From Corynebacterium urinipleomorphum (GTDB lineage: Bacteria > Actinomycetota > Actinomycetes > Mycobacteriales > Mycobacteriaceae), in contig NZ_LT706963.1 of NCBI RefSeq assembly GCF_900155535.1, positions 349,029 to 413,028 on the forward strand: a stretch of 64,000 nt of DNA, in the 5' to 3' direction. A model generated the notes under the pieces. The model ran no database searches. It worked only from the letters and a program-made list of their open reading frames with translations, and was not told the origin of the DNA. Both the position numbers and the translations under genes were made by a program. This document shows positions 57,307 to 64,000 of this stretch, in pieces. The first letter of the stretch is position 1, and each line of letters opens with the position of its first letter.

Positions 57307-59477
57307 TGTCGCTCCCAGAAATGGCCGCCGCATGGCGCACTGGCGTCCAGCAGCAAACCGGCTTGCCGGTGCCCAGTGAAGAGGAACTGATTCAGCACGT
57401 CGTCTACGGTGAATCCACTCCCAATACCCGTGTGTGGGCGGAGGCTCTGGATCTGTTGGTGATGCTCGACGGCGCGGGCTTGCCGCTCCAGACACCTCTC
57501 AGCCCCGATCTGATCACCCCGAGCCAGCCGCTGCCGGAACACCTGCAAGGTGCTGCTTCTCCTGAGAACCAACCGGAGCAGCCGGCGAGCAGAGCAGTCG
57601 GGACTGGCGACCAGGACCAGCAGCCAGCTCAGCCGAGCCAGCCGAGTCAGCCGACCCAGCCGACACTGTCCACCCCGCCGAATCAGTCGGGCGACACTGC
57701 GGGACGTCACTCTCAACCCGGACCGGCTGCCCCGACACCGCAGCAAGAAGCTCCTGCCCCGACTGCGCAGCAGTTGGACTTGGCGGAGGACGATTTCGAA
57801 GAACTGGACCTCCTGGAGGACCTCACCGTCATTTCTGGCGGCGGTGTCCGCGCAAAACTGAACGACGATGGTGAGATCCACGTGAAGTGGGCCTTGCCGG
57901 AGGACTACCCGTCCCAGCCGGTGCAGATCTTCCGTGTGGTCAGCGACGAAGAAGTCTTCGACCGCGACCCAGCCGAAGGCATCCTGCGGTCGGCAACCCC
58001 GGGCACGTTCTTCGACGACGCGGACCCGCTGTCCTTCTCCTACCGCTACTACCAGGTCTGGCTCAACGAGGGCACGAACGAGATCGATGCTCTGCGCAGC
58101 CAGCCCAAGCTGGTGGGGGAGGACTTCTACGTCCGTCCTGTCGAGCACATCGAGCTCAACTTCGACGGCAGCGAAGTCAGCGGTAAGTGGGAGGAGTTCA
58201 AGCACACGGACCGCGTCAGCGTCTATATCGCCCCCGAGGAAGAGAAGCGCCGCCTAACCCGCCGCGCGCACGAGGTCAGTCAGACTAGCCGCAACGTGAA
58301 CGGATTCCGCTGGACACCGCCGCAACGAGGCTTGACCTACGCCGTGCAGGCGGTGCGCGAGGTCTCTGTGGGTGGCGCAGTGAAGAAGAGTGCTCACTCC
58401 GACATCTTCACCATCGACATCACCGCAGAGGTGGTGGAGGTCCACGCGGATGTCCAACTGGACCAGACCATCGGAAACGGTTTGTTCAGCGTCCGGTGGG
58501 AGCTGCCCAATTCCGGTGAGGTGCGCATCTACCGCACGCGGGACCTCCCCGCGGAAGGCTTGTCCGACAAGGTCGTGGAGACCGATCAGCTCGAGGGCTT
58601 CGGCCTCCCGCTCGCGGCATGGGTCAACGACATCGCCGAAGCGAAGGACGCCGCAGAATTCGCCTGGCCCGACGAGTGGTATTCCATCGCCATCACCCCC
58701 GTCAGCGTGGTGGGCAATAGGGCCCGCGTGGGGCGGTCCTCGAGCTTTGTGCGGGTGGGGAGCATTCCCGCCGCACGCATCGAGGAGCGCGTCATTGCCC
58801 AGCTGATCACGTTCGGTTGGCCCGAACAGGCTCACGAGGTCGCCGCGTTCCTCGCCGAACCGGGGGAGGGCGGCTTCGTCGACCCGCGCCGGGCAGACGC
58901 TAAGCCGATGACAACTATCGACGAACAGGAGTACCGCAGCGAAGGCAGCATGCGCGTGCACATGCGCGGCGCCCGAGACGTCGTGCTCATCCCCAGCCGC
59001 ATGCACGCGGGCCTGCGTGAATGGGGCGAGCCCACGATCATTGCGTACCGCGGCCTGCGCCACTTCCGCTACATGCTCACCGCCGGTCCAGAAAACGGCC
59101 TCTACCTCTTCGTCAACGCGGAGAATGAGGACTCCAAGCACCGCCGATTCACCCTGCGTTACCACCCGGAGCGCTTGCCGCTCGAGCCAAACGACGGTGA
59201 GCCGGTGCGCGTGAGCAAGATCAACGGTGGCTATGTCGAGGACTACAAGCCGGTGATGACATCGGACCACCTATTCCCGGACAACCTGGCCCCGGGCACG
59301 CCTGGGTTCGAGTACTGGCGCGTCGACCCTGAGCTGGTCGCCCGCGGGTACGGGTGGCTCCGCCTCTTCATGGCGGATGCGCCGGAGGACGGCGAGTCCG
59401 AGGTGGCCTTGCGGGACCCGAACGTGGTCACCCTCTGGTACGCCAATAACTTCCAGCAGCCCGGAGGTATGCAGTAA
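57306..59477 (+). CDS. Fibronectin-III-like beta-domain protein, cytoplasmic
   Basis: A 723-residue protein without signal peptide or membrane helix. Residues 1-80 are helical. A Gln/Pro/Ser/Thr-rich linker (repeated 'QPSQPTQP') covers about 80-155. Several beta-sandwich repeats resembling fibronectin type III follow: DGEIHVKWALPEDYPSQPV ... YRYYQVWL, then GSEVSGKWEEFKHTDRVSVY ... GLTYAVQAV, then NGLFSVRWELPNSGEVRIYR. The C-terminal 250 residues are uncharacterised. The lack of an export signal is unusual for FN3-like modules and suggests a scaffold. One-base overlaps with both neighbours indicate coupled translation with the tubulin operon. Confidence 0.7.
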   Translation: MSLPEMAAAWRTGVQQQTGLPVPSEEELIQHVVYGESTPNTRVWAEALDLLVMLDGAGLPLQTPLSPDLITPSQPLPEHLQGAASPENQPEQPASRAVGTGDQDQQPAQPSQPSQPTQPTLSTPPNQSGDTAGRHSQPGPAAPTPQQEAPAPTAQQLDLAEDDFEELDLLEDLTVISGGGVRAKLNDDGEIHVKWALPEDYPSQPVQIFRVVSDEEVFDRDPAEGILRSATPGTFFDDADPLSFSYRYYQVWLNEGTNEIDALRSQPKLVGEDFYVRPVEHIELNFDGSEVSGKWEEFKHTDRVSVYIAPEEEKRRLTRRAHEVSQTSRNVNGFRWTPPQRGLTYAVQAVREVSVGGAVKKSAHSDIFTIDITAEVVEVHADVQLDQTIGNGLFSVRWELPNSGEVRIYRTRDLPAEGLSDKVVETDQLEGFGLPLAAWVNDIAEAKDAAEFAWPDEWYSIAITPVSVVGNRARVGRSSSFVRVGSIPAARIEERVIAQLITFGWPEQAHEVAAFLAEPGEGGFVDPRRADAKPMTTIDEQEYRSEGSMRVHMRGARDVVLIPSRMHAGLREWGEPTIIAYRGLRHFRYMLTAGPENGLYLFVNAENEDSKHRRFTLRYHPERLPLEPNDGEPVRVSKINGGYVEDYKPVMTSDHLFPDNLAPGTPGFEYWRVDPELVARGYGWLRLFMADAPEDGESEVALRDPNVVTLWYANNFQQPGGMQ

Positions 59478-61291
59478 TGGCAATGGCACGCTTCGCGCAC
59501 GCGACATACGCGTCGTTTTCCAACACGTCCAGCTCCGGCGGGTGGTCCATCGGGCCGACCGTGAACGCGGATCCGTCCGACATCGAGCTCATCCGTTCCG
59601 CCGCCGCGATCTCTCTGACTCCGATCCAGGAGGTCAACGAGTTCATCGGTGCCGAGGAGATCGAGGCGCTTCCGCGCCGGTTCGAGTACATCCCGGACCA
59701 GACGCACGGCGTGTATGTGCAGTCGGTCCCCGCCGGCAAGGACGCGACAGGCCGCCCGGGCAACGTGTTCACCCATGGTGTGGTGGACCACGAGCCGCAG
59801 CAGCCGCTGGCCGCGCAGTACCCGATCGCTTTGTTCCGCTCGCCCGACCTTGCTGCCCCGTTCCGCGCACCGGTGGTCAATTCGGTCACGCTCGATGACG
59901 CTCTCGGGGAGCCTGCGCGCGGGCCGCTGCCCGACGTGGAGGGGCTGTGGCGGCTCATCTGCGATGTCCAGGGTGACCGCCGAGGCGTGATCTACCGGAT
60001 TCAAAAGGCGTTGGAGGATCCGAACACGATCCCCGTGCTCCTCACTCCGTCCGACACGCAGGCAGCATTCTGGATCTACGCCGTGTCGACAACGATGACG
60101 CCTGAAGCAGCCCGCCGAGGCCTGCGGGTGAGCACCTTCGAGCGCGCCCGCTCCGTGGATGCCGCGAAGTGGGCGTCGCAGCGTCCCGGTTTCGCCGCGC
60201 TCATCGCGGGTCCCGTACAGGACGCGGAGCTTTTCGCAGCCAACCCCGCCCTGACAGTCATCGACCCGGAGAAGGACGCCAGCGCGGCGCCGGAGACCGA
60301 GTGGTCCCGCATGACGGAAGAGCTGTTCACGTCGGGGAGTGAGGCGGCGGGCGTCGTCGATAAGCTCGCTGCTCTTGGAAGCGCTCCCGGCGGCTTCGGC
60401 GCAGGTCTCGCGCAACTCATGCTGGAGCACCGCCGCAAGAGCATGGAGCCCGAGCTCAACCAGCTAGCCATCGACATCACGGAGCCGAACGAGTTCGTCG
60501 GGGAGGAGTACCCGACGCTCGTGAGCAGGGAGCTTATCGACGAAACGCGTCTCGACGAACTCCGCGGCTCCGTTTACGAGACCTTGCAGAACTGGGAGAG
60601 CGACGGCCCGCTGCTGATCCAGTACCTGACCGATGCGGAGGCCATCGGTGCGTTTGACCGAGACATGCTTGTTGACGGCCTCGGTAGCCTGGGCAACCTC
60701 GAAGCCCCGGTCACGGACATCATGGCGCACGGTGATCTCAACCTCCGGCCCGATTCGGCAGTCGCCGGCCTGGTCAGCCTCGTGGCTAACAAACAGATCG
60801 AGGAGCTGTTCGCCGGCGACGACATCACGGAGCTGATGGAGAAGCTCGGCCAGGACACCACCCGACGGGTGTTGCCCCACGCTGGTCACCCGGGTGTGGA
60901 GAAACTGGGCGCGGACACCGCTTGCTACCTCATTGGTGCAACCTTGGCCGCTGCCGGGTATGACCAGCTGCGTTACCCGGTGATCACAGCTGATCCGCAC
61001 ACGCGGAAAGAGACAATTCACCACCTCGTGGGTTTGGCGAACCGCATTGCGGCCCGATCCGTGCCCACCCAAGCCAACGTCGACGCAGTGGCGCGTCGCG
61101 CCTGGGAAGACTTCTTCGCCACCGCGCCCGACAGCCCGCAGGACATTGCACTGGCCGCCCAGGCGGTAAGCGCGCTCCCGGCCGCGTTCGCCGAGCTGCG
61201 CATCGAGCGGACTGACCAGTTCCTGAGCAAGGTGATTCAGACGCTCGTGCAGAACACCCGCGGCATGGCGAACCAGAAAGGAGAGCGGTAA
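59477..61291 (+). CDS. GTPase-associated protein 1 (GAP1)-like protein
   Basis: A 604-residue cytoplasmic protein. The N-terminal ~130 residues (FAHATYASFSNTSSSGGWSIG ... RPGNVFTHGVVDHEP) resemble the GAP1 N-terminal domain that accompanies TRAFAC-type GTPases in actinobacterial conflict or signalling operons; 'G-N-x-F-T-H' is the clearest element. The rest is mostly helical, including repeats with NEFVGEEYPTLVSRELID. It lies two genes before the GTPase encoded at 62289, the expected association. The assignment rests on motif memory and context, not a search, so it is moderate. No catalytic residue is evident. Confidence 0.6.
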   Translation: MAMARFAHATYASFSNTSSSGGWSIGPTVNADPSDIELIRSAAAISLTPIQEVNEFIGAEEIEALPRRFEYIPDQTHGVYVQSVPAGKDATGRPGNVFTHGVVDHEPQQPLAAQYPIALFRSPDLAAPFRAPVVNSVTLDDALGEPARGPLPDVEGLWRLICDVQGDRRGVIYRIQKALEDPNTIPVLLTPSDTQAAFWIYAVSTTMTPEAARRGLRVSTFERARSVDAAKWASQRPGFAALIAGPVQDAELFAANPALTVIDPEKDASAAPETEWSRMTEELFTSGSEAAGVVDKLAALGSAPGGFGAGLAQLMLEHRRKSMEPELNQLAIDITEPNEFVGEEYPTLVSRELIDETRLDELRGSVYETLQNWESDGPLLIQYLTDAEAIGAFDRDMLVDGLGSLGNLEAPVTDIMAHGDLNLRPDSAVAGLVSLVANKQIEELFAGDDITELMEKLGQDTTRRVLPHAGHPGVEKLGADTACYLIGATLAAAGYDQLRYPVITADPHTRKETIHHLVGLANRIAARSVPTQANVDAVARRAWEDFFATAPDSPQDIALAAQAVSALPAAFAELRIERTDQFLSKVIQTLVQNTRGMANQKGER

Positions 61292-62289
61292 TGGCTCTTG
61301 AGAAACGAATGGGGCACGGCGAGGAGTTCGAGTTCACCACCGACGCCTTCCGCGCGATCTTTGTCATGGAGCTCACCGACGGTGGCCGGTTCCGCGCTTT
61401 CAACGGCGATGTGGAGCTACCGCGCACGGGTGACCGTTACGCGCTACGGGAGCTCACCGGTCCCGCCACGATTGAGGTGCGGCCGGACAACGAAGTCTTT
61501 GGCAACCGCGCCGAGCTCTACGTGCGCGTCCAGGCACGCGATGCCGTCTCCGGCCTCGTTGATCTGTACATTCCCCCGTTCAAAGTGGCGGCCCGTGACG
61601 CGTTCACACCGCTGACTCTTCTGCCCACAGAGACAGGGGTACGCGTCATCGCCGGTGAGGCAGGAGTGTCGGCCCCGGTCAGCGCCACAGGTGCTTCCAC
61701 GGCAGCGGCTCCGGCCGGTGGCGGCACCGCCGCATCCGCCGGATCAACGCCCGCAGAAGCAAGCAGCGCGTTCACCCAGGACCCTGTCGCACCGCCGGCA
61801 CCGTCTACCGGCACAGATTCAGTGCACATCGTGATCGATTCCACGGCATCGATGCTGCGCAGCACGACGTCCCAGCAGATGGATGCAATGCTCAGCTTCG
61901 CGGCCAACGCTGTTTCCGGGATGCGGTGCCCCAAGCACGTGACCACTTCGTCCGGGCAAGCGGTGCCCGGAATCATGGACACCCTCGAGGTTCCCGCCGG
62001 GCTGTCTGAATCCCTGCGGGGCAACGACATTGGCTGGGAAATCAGCATCAGCGACATCGCTGCGTCCGCCGCAGTGATCGCCATTTCCGACGACATCCCG
62101 GCCTGCCTGCTGGGACGCAGCTCCGCCGTGCACGTCATCTCGACCCGCCCCGTGGGGGGCGCACCGGGTGTCACCTCGACGCTTTTTGACGATCGCCTCC
62201 ACCGCGCCGTCGCCGAAGGCGATGCCCGCGGCTACCGTGACGCCATCAACGCACTGCGTGGCGCGATCGATGCAGGAGGGAACTCCTAA
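61291..62289 (+). CDS. Cytoplasmic vWA-like protein
   Basis: A 332-residue protein. The first ~125 residues form a beta-rich domain (EFEFTTDAFRAIFVMELTDG). An Ala/Ser/Pro/Gly linker follows (ATGASTAAAPAGGGTAAS). The C-terminal half begins SVHIVIDSTASMLRST, a vWA-type first strand with a MIDAS-like D-x-T-x-S at about residues 182-186. No signal peptide or membrane helix, so unlike the vWA protein at 47839 this one is intracellular. It could bridge the GAP1-like protein and the GTPase, whose genes flank it with one-base overlaps. The later vWA metal ligands are not clear. Confidence 0.68.
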   Translation: MALEKRMGHGEEFEFTTDAFRAIFVMELTDGGRFRAFNGDVELPRTGDRYALRELTGPATIEVRPDNEVFGNRAELYVRVQARDAVSGLVDLYIPPFKVAARDAFTPLTLLPTETGVRVIAGEAGVSAPVSATGASTAAAPAGGGTAASAGSTPAEASSAFTQDPVAPPAPSTGTDSVHIVIDSTASMLRSTTSQQMDAMLSFAANAVSGMRCPKHVTTSSGQAVPGIMDTLEVPAGLSESLRGNDIGWEISISDIAASAAVIAISDDIPACLLGRSSAVHVISTRPVGGAPGVTSTLFDDRLHRAVAEGDARGYRDAINALRGAIDAGGNS

Positions 62290-63380
62290 TGAACCCGAAT
62301 GTCCCGTACCTGATCAGTCCGAAGGACCCGGTCACCTTCGAAGTCCTCGACCCGTCCGGCAAAGCACCGACCCACGCCGGCATTGAACTGCCGGAGGACT
62401 GGATGCGCTCCGGTACCCTCACCGTCGCCATGGCGGGTGCCCGTTCCTCGGGCAAGAGCCTCTACATCGCCGTGGTGGTCAAACTGCTGCGCGATATGCT
62501 CACCGCTAACCGCGGGTTCCTCAACGCCGCTGACGAGTACACCCGTCGGACCTACGAAGAGAATTACGAGCGCCCCCTGTTCGAGGAGATGGGCCTCATG
62601 CCGCCGACCCCGCCGTCGGCGAACCCGGATGCCTACCAGAACCGTCCGCTCATTTACGACTTGGGCTTTCACGTCCGCGTCAACCCGGCAGACAACCAGC
62701 AGGTGCGACAGAAGGTCTACTTGGTGCTGCAGGACGTGGCCGGTGAGGACCTCCGCGAGGAAGGGTTTGTCGAGCGCGCCCCGAAGCTCGGCTTCTTCCG
62801 CAACGCCGACCGCATCGTGTTCCTCTACGACCCGATGGCCGTCAACCGCATCCGGCAGCTGCTGGAAGGGACCGTGTCCACCAATGAGGTGGGCAGGGAG
62901 AACCCTGCCATGATCCTGCAGAACATCTTGCGTCTCATGTCTCCGGAGCAGATGCCCACGATCGCCCTGACGCTATCCAAGTTCGATATGCTCCAGCGCC
63001 TCGCTCATGTCGATCAAGTGGGCAGCGGCGGCATCCAAGGCCAGACCGTGGATTGGCAGGCGGCCATGAGCAACTACGGTGCCTCCTTCCGCCGTGAATC
63101 GAACCCGCCGAGCGAACCATTCGACTGGGTCGACCGTACCTCCATGCACTACGAGATCCGCAGCATGCTCAGTGCACTCGGCGCAATGGAAATGCTCAAC
63201 CTCCTGGAGACCCAGTCGCCCACCGGCCAGCCCGTGCCGTACAGCTGCCACGCTGTTTCCGCGTTGGGTGACTCACCGGAGGGCGACAGCGTGTCCCGGA
63301 TGGGGATTGCGCCGTTCCGCGTCTTGGACCCGATCCGCGAAATGTTTTCCCAATACGGTCTGTTCGAGGGAGGAATGTAA
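62289..63380 (+). CDS. TRAFAC-class GTPase
   Basis: A 363-residue P-loop GTPase. Walker A (G1) is LTVAMAGARSSGKSLYIAV at about residues 45-63. G3 is LVLQDVAGED (D-x-A-G in place of D-x-x-G). G4 is LTLSKFDML (S/T-K-x-D) after the helical LRLMSPEQMPTIAL. A helical insert separates P-loop and G3. Such GTPases occur with GAP1-type partners. It is probably the switch of the operon, with the tubulin-like protein as a second NTPase. One-base overlaps link it to the genes on each side. GTP specificity is inferred from the K-x-D motif. Confidence 0.8.
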   Translation: MNPNVPYLISPKDPVTFEVLDPSGKAPTHAGIELPEDWMRSGTLTVAMAGARSSGKSLYIAVVVKLLRDMLTANRGFLNAADEYTRRTYEENYERPLFEEMGLMPPTPPSANPDAYQNRPLIYDLGFHVRVNPADNQQVRQKVYLVLQDVAGEDLREEGFVERAPKLGFFRNADRIVFLYDPMAVNRIRQLLEGTVSTNEVGRENPAMILQNILRLMSPEQMPTIALTLSKFDMLQRLAHVDQVGSGGIQGQTVDWQAAMSNYGASFRRESNPPSEPFDWVDRTSMHYEIRSMLSALGAMEMLNLLETQSPTGQPVPYSCHAVSALGDSPEGDSVSRMGIAPFRVLDPIREMFSQYGLFEGGM

Positions 63381-63703
63381 TGTCCAACCACAACCAGGGC
63401 TGGCTCGCCCGGGAGCAGCGTCGCCTCGCCGCTGCTTCTGCACCCCAGGCCGAGCATCACCCCGCCGTGCCGGGGTCAGAGAAGCAACCGGCCGCGCCTG
63501 CGCCGGATCTAGGGGCACAGCCTCCGCGGCAACCGGGGGAGTACCAGCAGCAGGTGCAGCAGCCGGCTCCGTCCGCACAGCAATGGCCGGCGCAACAACC
63601 GCACCAGCCACATCAACCGCAACCGCATACTGACAGTCAGATCGGGGCGCCCTACGGGTTTGGGCCGGGGACCGCTCCGCGAGAAGAAGGGCCGCAACGA
63701 TGA
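63380..63703 (+). CDS. Small Gln/Pro/Ala/His-rich protein
   Basis: A 107-residue low-complexity protein. It starts SNHNQGWLAREQRRLAAASA, one short amphipathic helix, then is dominated by Pro, Gln and Ala (QQVQQPAPSAQQWPAQQPH) and ends GFGPGTAPREEGPQR. The start overlaps the GTPase stop in TAATG and the end overlaps the next start in ATGA. The tight coupling makes it likely to be a real adaptor or linker protein rather than a chance frame. The function is unknown. Confidence 0.65.
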   Translation: MSNHNQGWLAREQRRLAAASAPQAEHHPAVPGSEKQPAAPAPDLGAQPPRQPGEYQQQVQQPAPSAQQWPAQQPHQPHQPQPHTDSQIGAPYGFGPGTAPREEGPQR

Positions 63704-64000
63704 CGAACGGCACCAATCCAGCACCGCAGCAGGGCTTCAGGCAGGGGTGGCCCCAGCAGACGGGGCAAGGCGGTCAAGCACCGCACTTTCCCCAGCAGGC
63801 GTACCCGGGCCAACCGGGCCAGCCAGGACAACCGGGACAACACGGTCAGTTTTCCCAGGCAGTGCCGGGCAGCGCCGGTTTCGGCCAGAACCAGTTCGGT
63901 GGTCCCCGTCCTTTCCAGCAGGCAGACTCTGGGAGTGCGGAGCACATCACCACTGATGAGGCGGAAAACATCGCTGCTCAGCGCGGGGAGAAAGTGCAGG
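63700..64000 (+). CDS. Gly/Pro/Gln-rich protein, N-terminal part (runs off the right edge)
   Basis: Open from ATG 63700 to the window end with no stop (100 codons). It overlaps the preceding stop by four bases (ATGA). The visible part is low-complexity with a collagen-like run (PGQPGQPGQPGQ) and 'GFGQNQFGG'. It changes to ordinary sequence at the end (EHITTDEAENIAAQRGEKV), where a folded domain may begin. Its identity cannot be determined here; it belongs to the tubulin/GTPase operon by spacing and style. Confidence 0.6.
   Translation, partial: MTNGTNPAPQQGFRQGWPQQTGQGGQAPHFPQQAYPGQPGQPGQPGQHGQFSQAVPGSAGFGQNQFGGPRPFQQADSGSAEHITTDEAENIAAQRGEKVQ

Overview
The window reads as a chromosomal segment of a high-GC actinobacterium, almost certainly a Corynebacterium (Mycobacteriales). 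The menC / menD / DUF3592 / mgtA / menG / menJ / polyprenyl-synthase order matches the Rv0553-Rv0562 neighbourhood of M. tuberculosis. RpoB, RpoC, NusG (with a long acidic N-terminus) and the L10/L12 proteins are of corynebacterial type. Short AT-rich -10 boxes placed directly before start codons fit the frequent leaderless transcription of this group.

Layout. 1-9500: menaquinone and lipoglycan block: menC (cut by the left edge), an SLC13 anion symporter, a small membrane protein, menD, a DUF3592 protein, mgtA, menG, menJ (opposite strand) and a long-chain polyprenyl diphosphate synthase. 9570-13311: tRNA-Tyr, -Thr, -Met and -Trp, then secE, nusG, rplK and rplA. 13430-13901: a two-gene cassette encoding a miniature colicin-E3-type rRNase and a small partner protein. 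14207-22895: a six-gene 'anchored repeat' metal-type ABC transporter (lipoprotein receptor, ATPase, permease and three secreted or membrane-anchored repeat proteins) behind two near-identical Zur-like palindromes. 22893-33309: rplJ, rplL, a DUF3068 protein, rpoB and rpoC.

33314-46815: a complete type I-E CRISPR-Cas locus. The eight cas genes lie on the minus strand. A leader holding two repeat-like elements separates them from an array of 68 repeats and 67 spacers read on the plus strand. 47120-64000 (running off the right edge): a large, tightly coupled operon that I consider the most interesting part. It encodes a three-TM protein, a secreted/transmembrane vWA protein, a 1194-aa tubulin-like (Tubulin_2) protein, a two-TM coiled-coil protein, a beta-domain protein, a GAP1-like protein, a cytoplasmic vWA-like protein, a TRAFAC-type GTPase and two Pro/Gln/Gly-rich proteins. 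Six successive gene junctions are TAATG overlaps.

How the parts work together. The first block makes menaquinone and its polyprenyl tail, plus a mannosyltransferase for lipoglycans. The ribosomal/RNA-polymerase backbone has accessory DNA inserted at two points: between rplA and rplJ (toxin cassette and metal transporter) and after rpoC (CRISPR-Cas and the tubulin/GTPase operon). The final operon looks like a membrane-linked NTPase assembly: an outside-facing vWA sensor joined to a cytoplasmic tubulin-like polymer or switch and a GTPase. Its function cannot be read from sequence; a signalling or conflict (defence) role is inference from family associations and from its position beside CRISPR.
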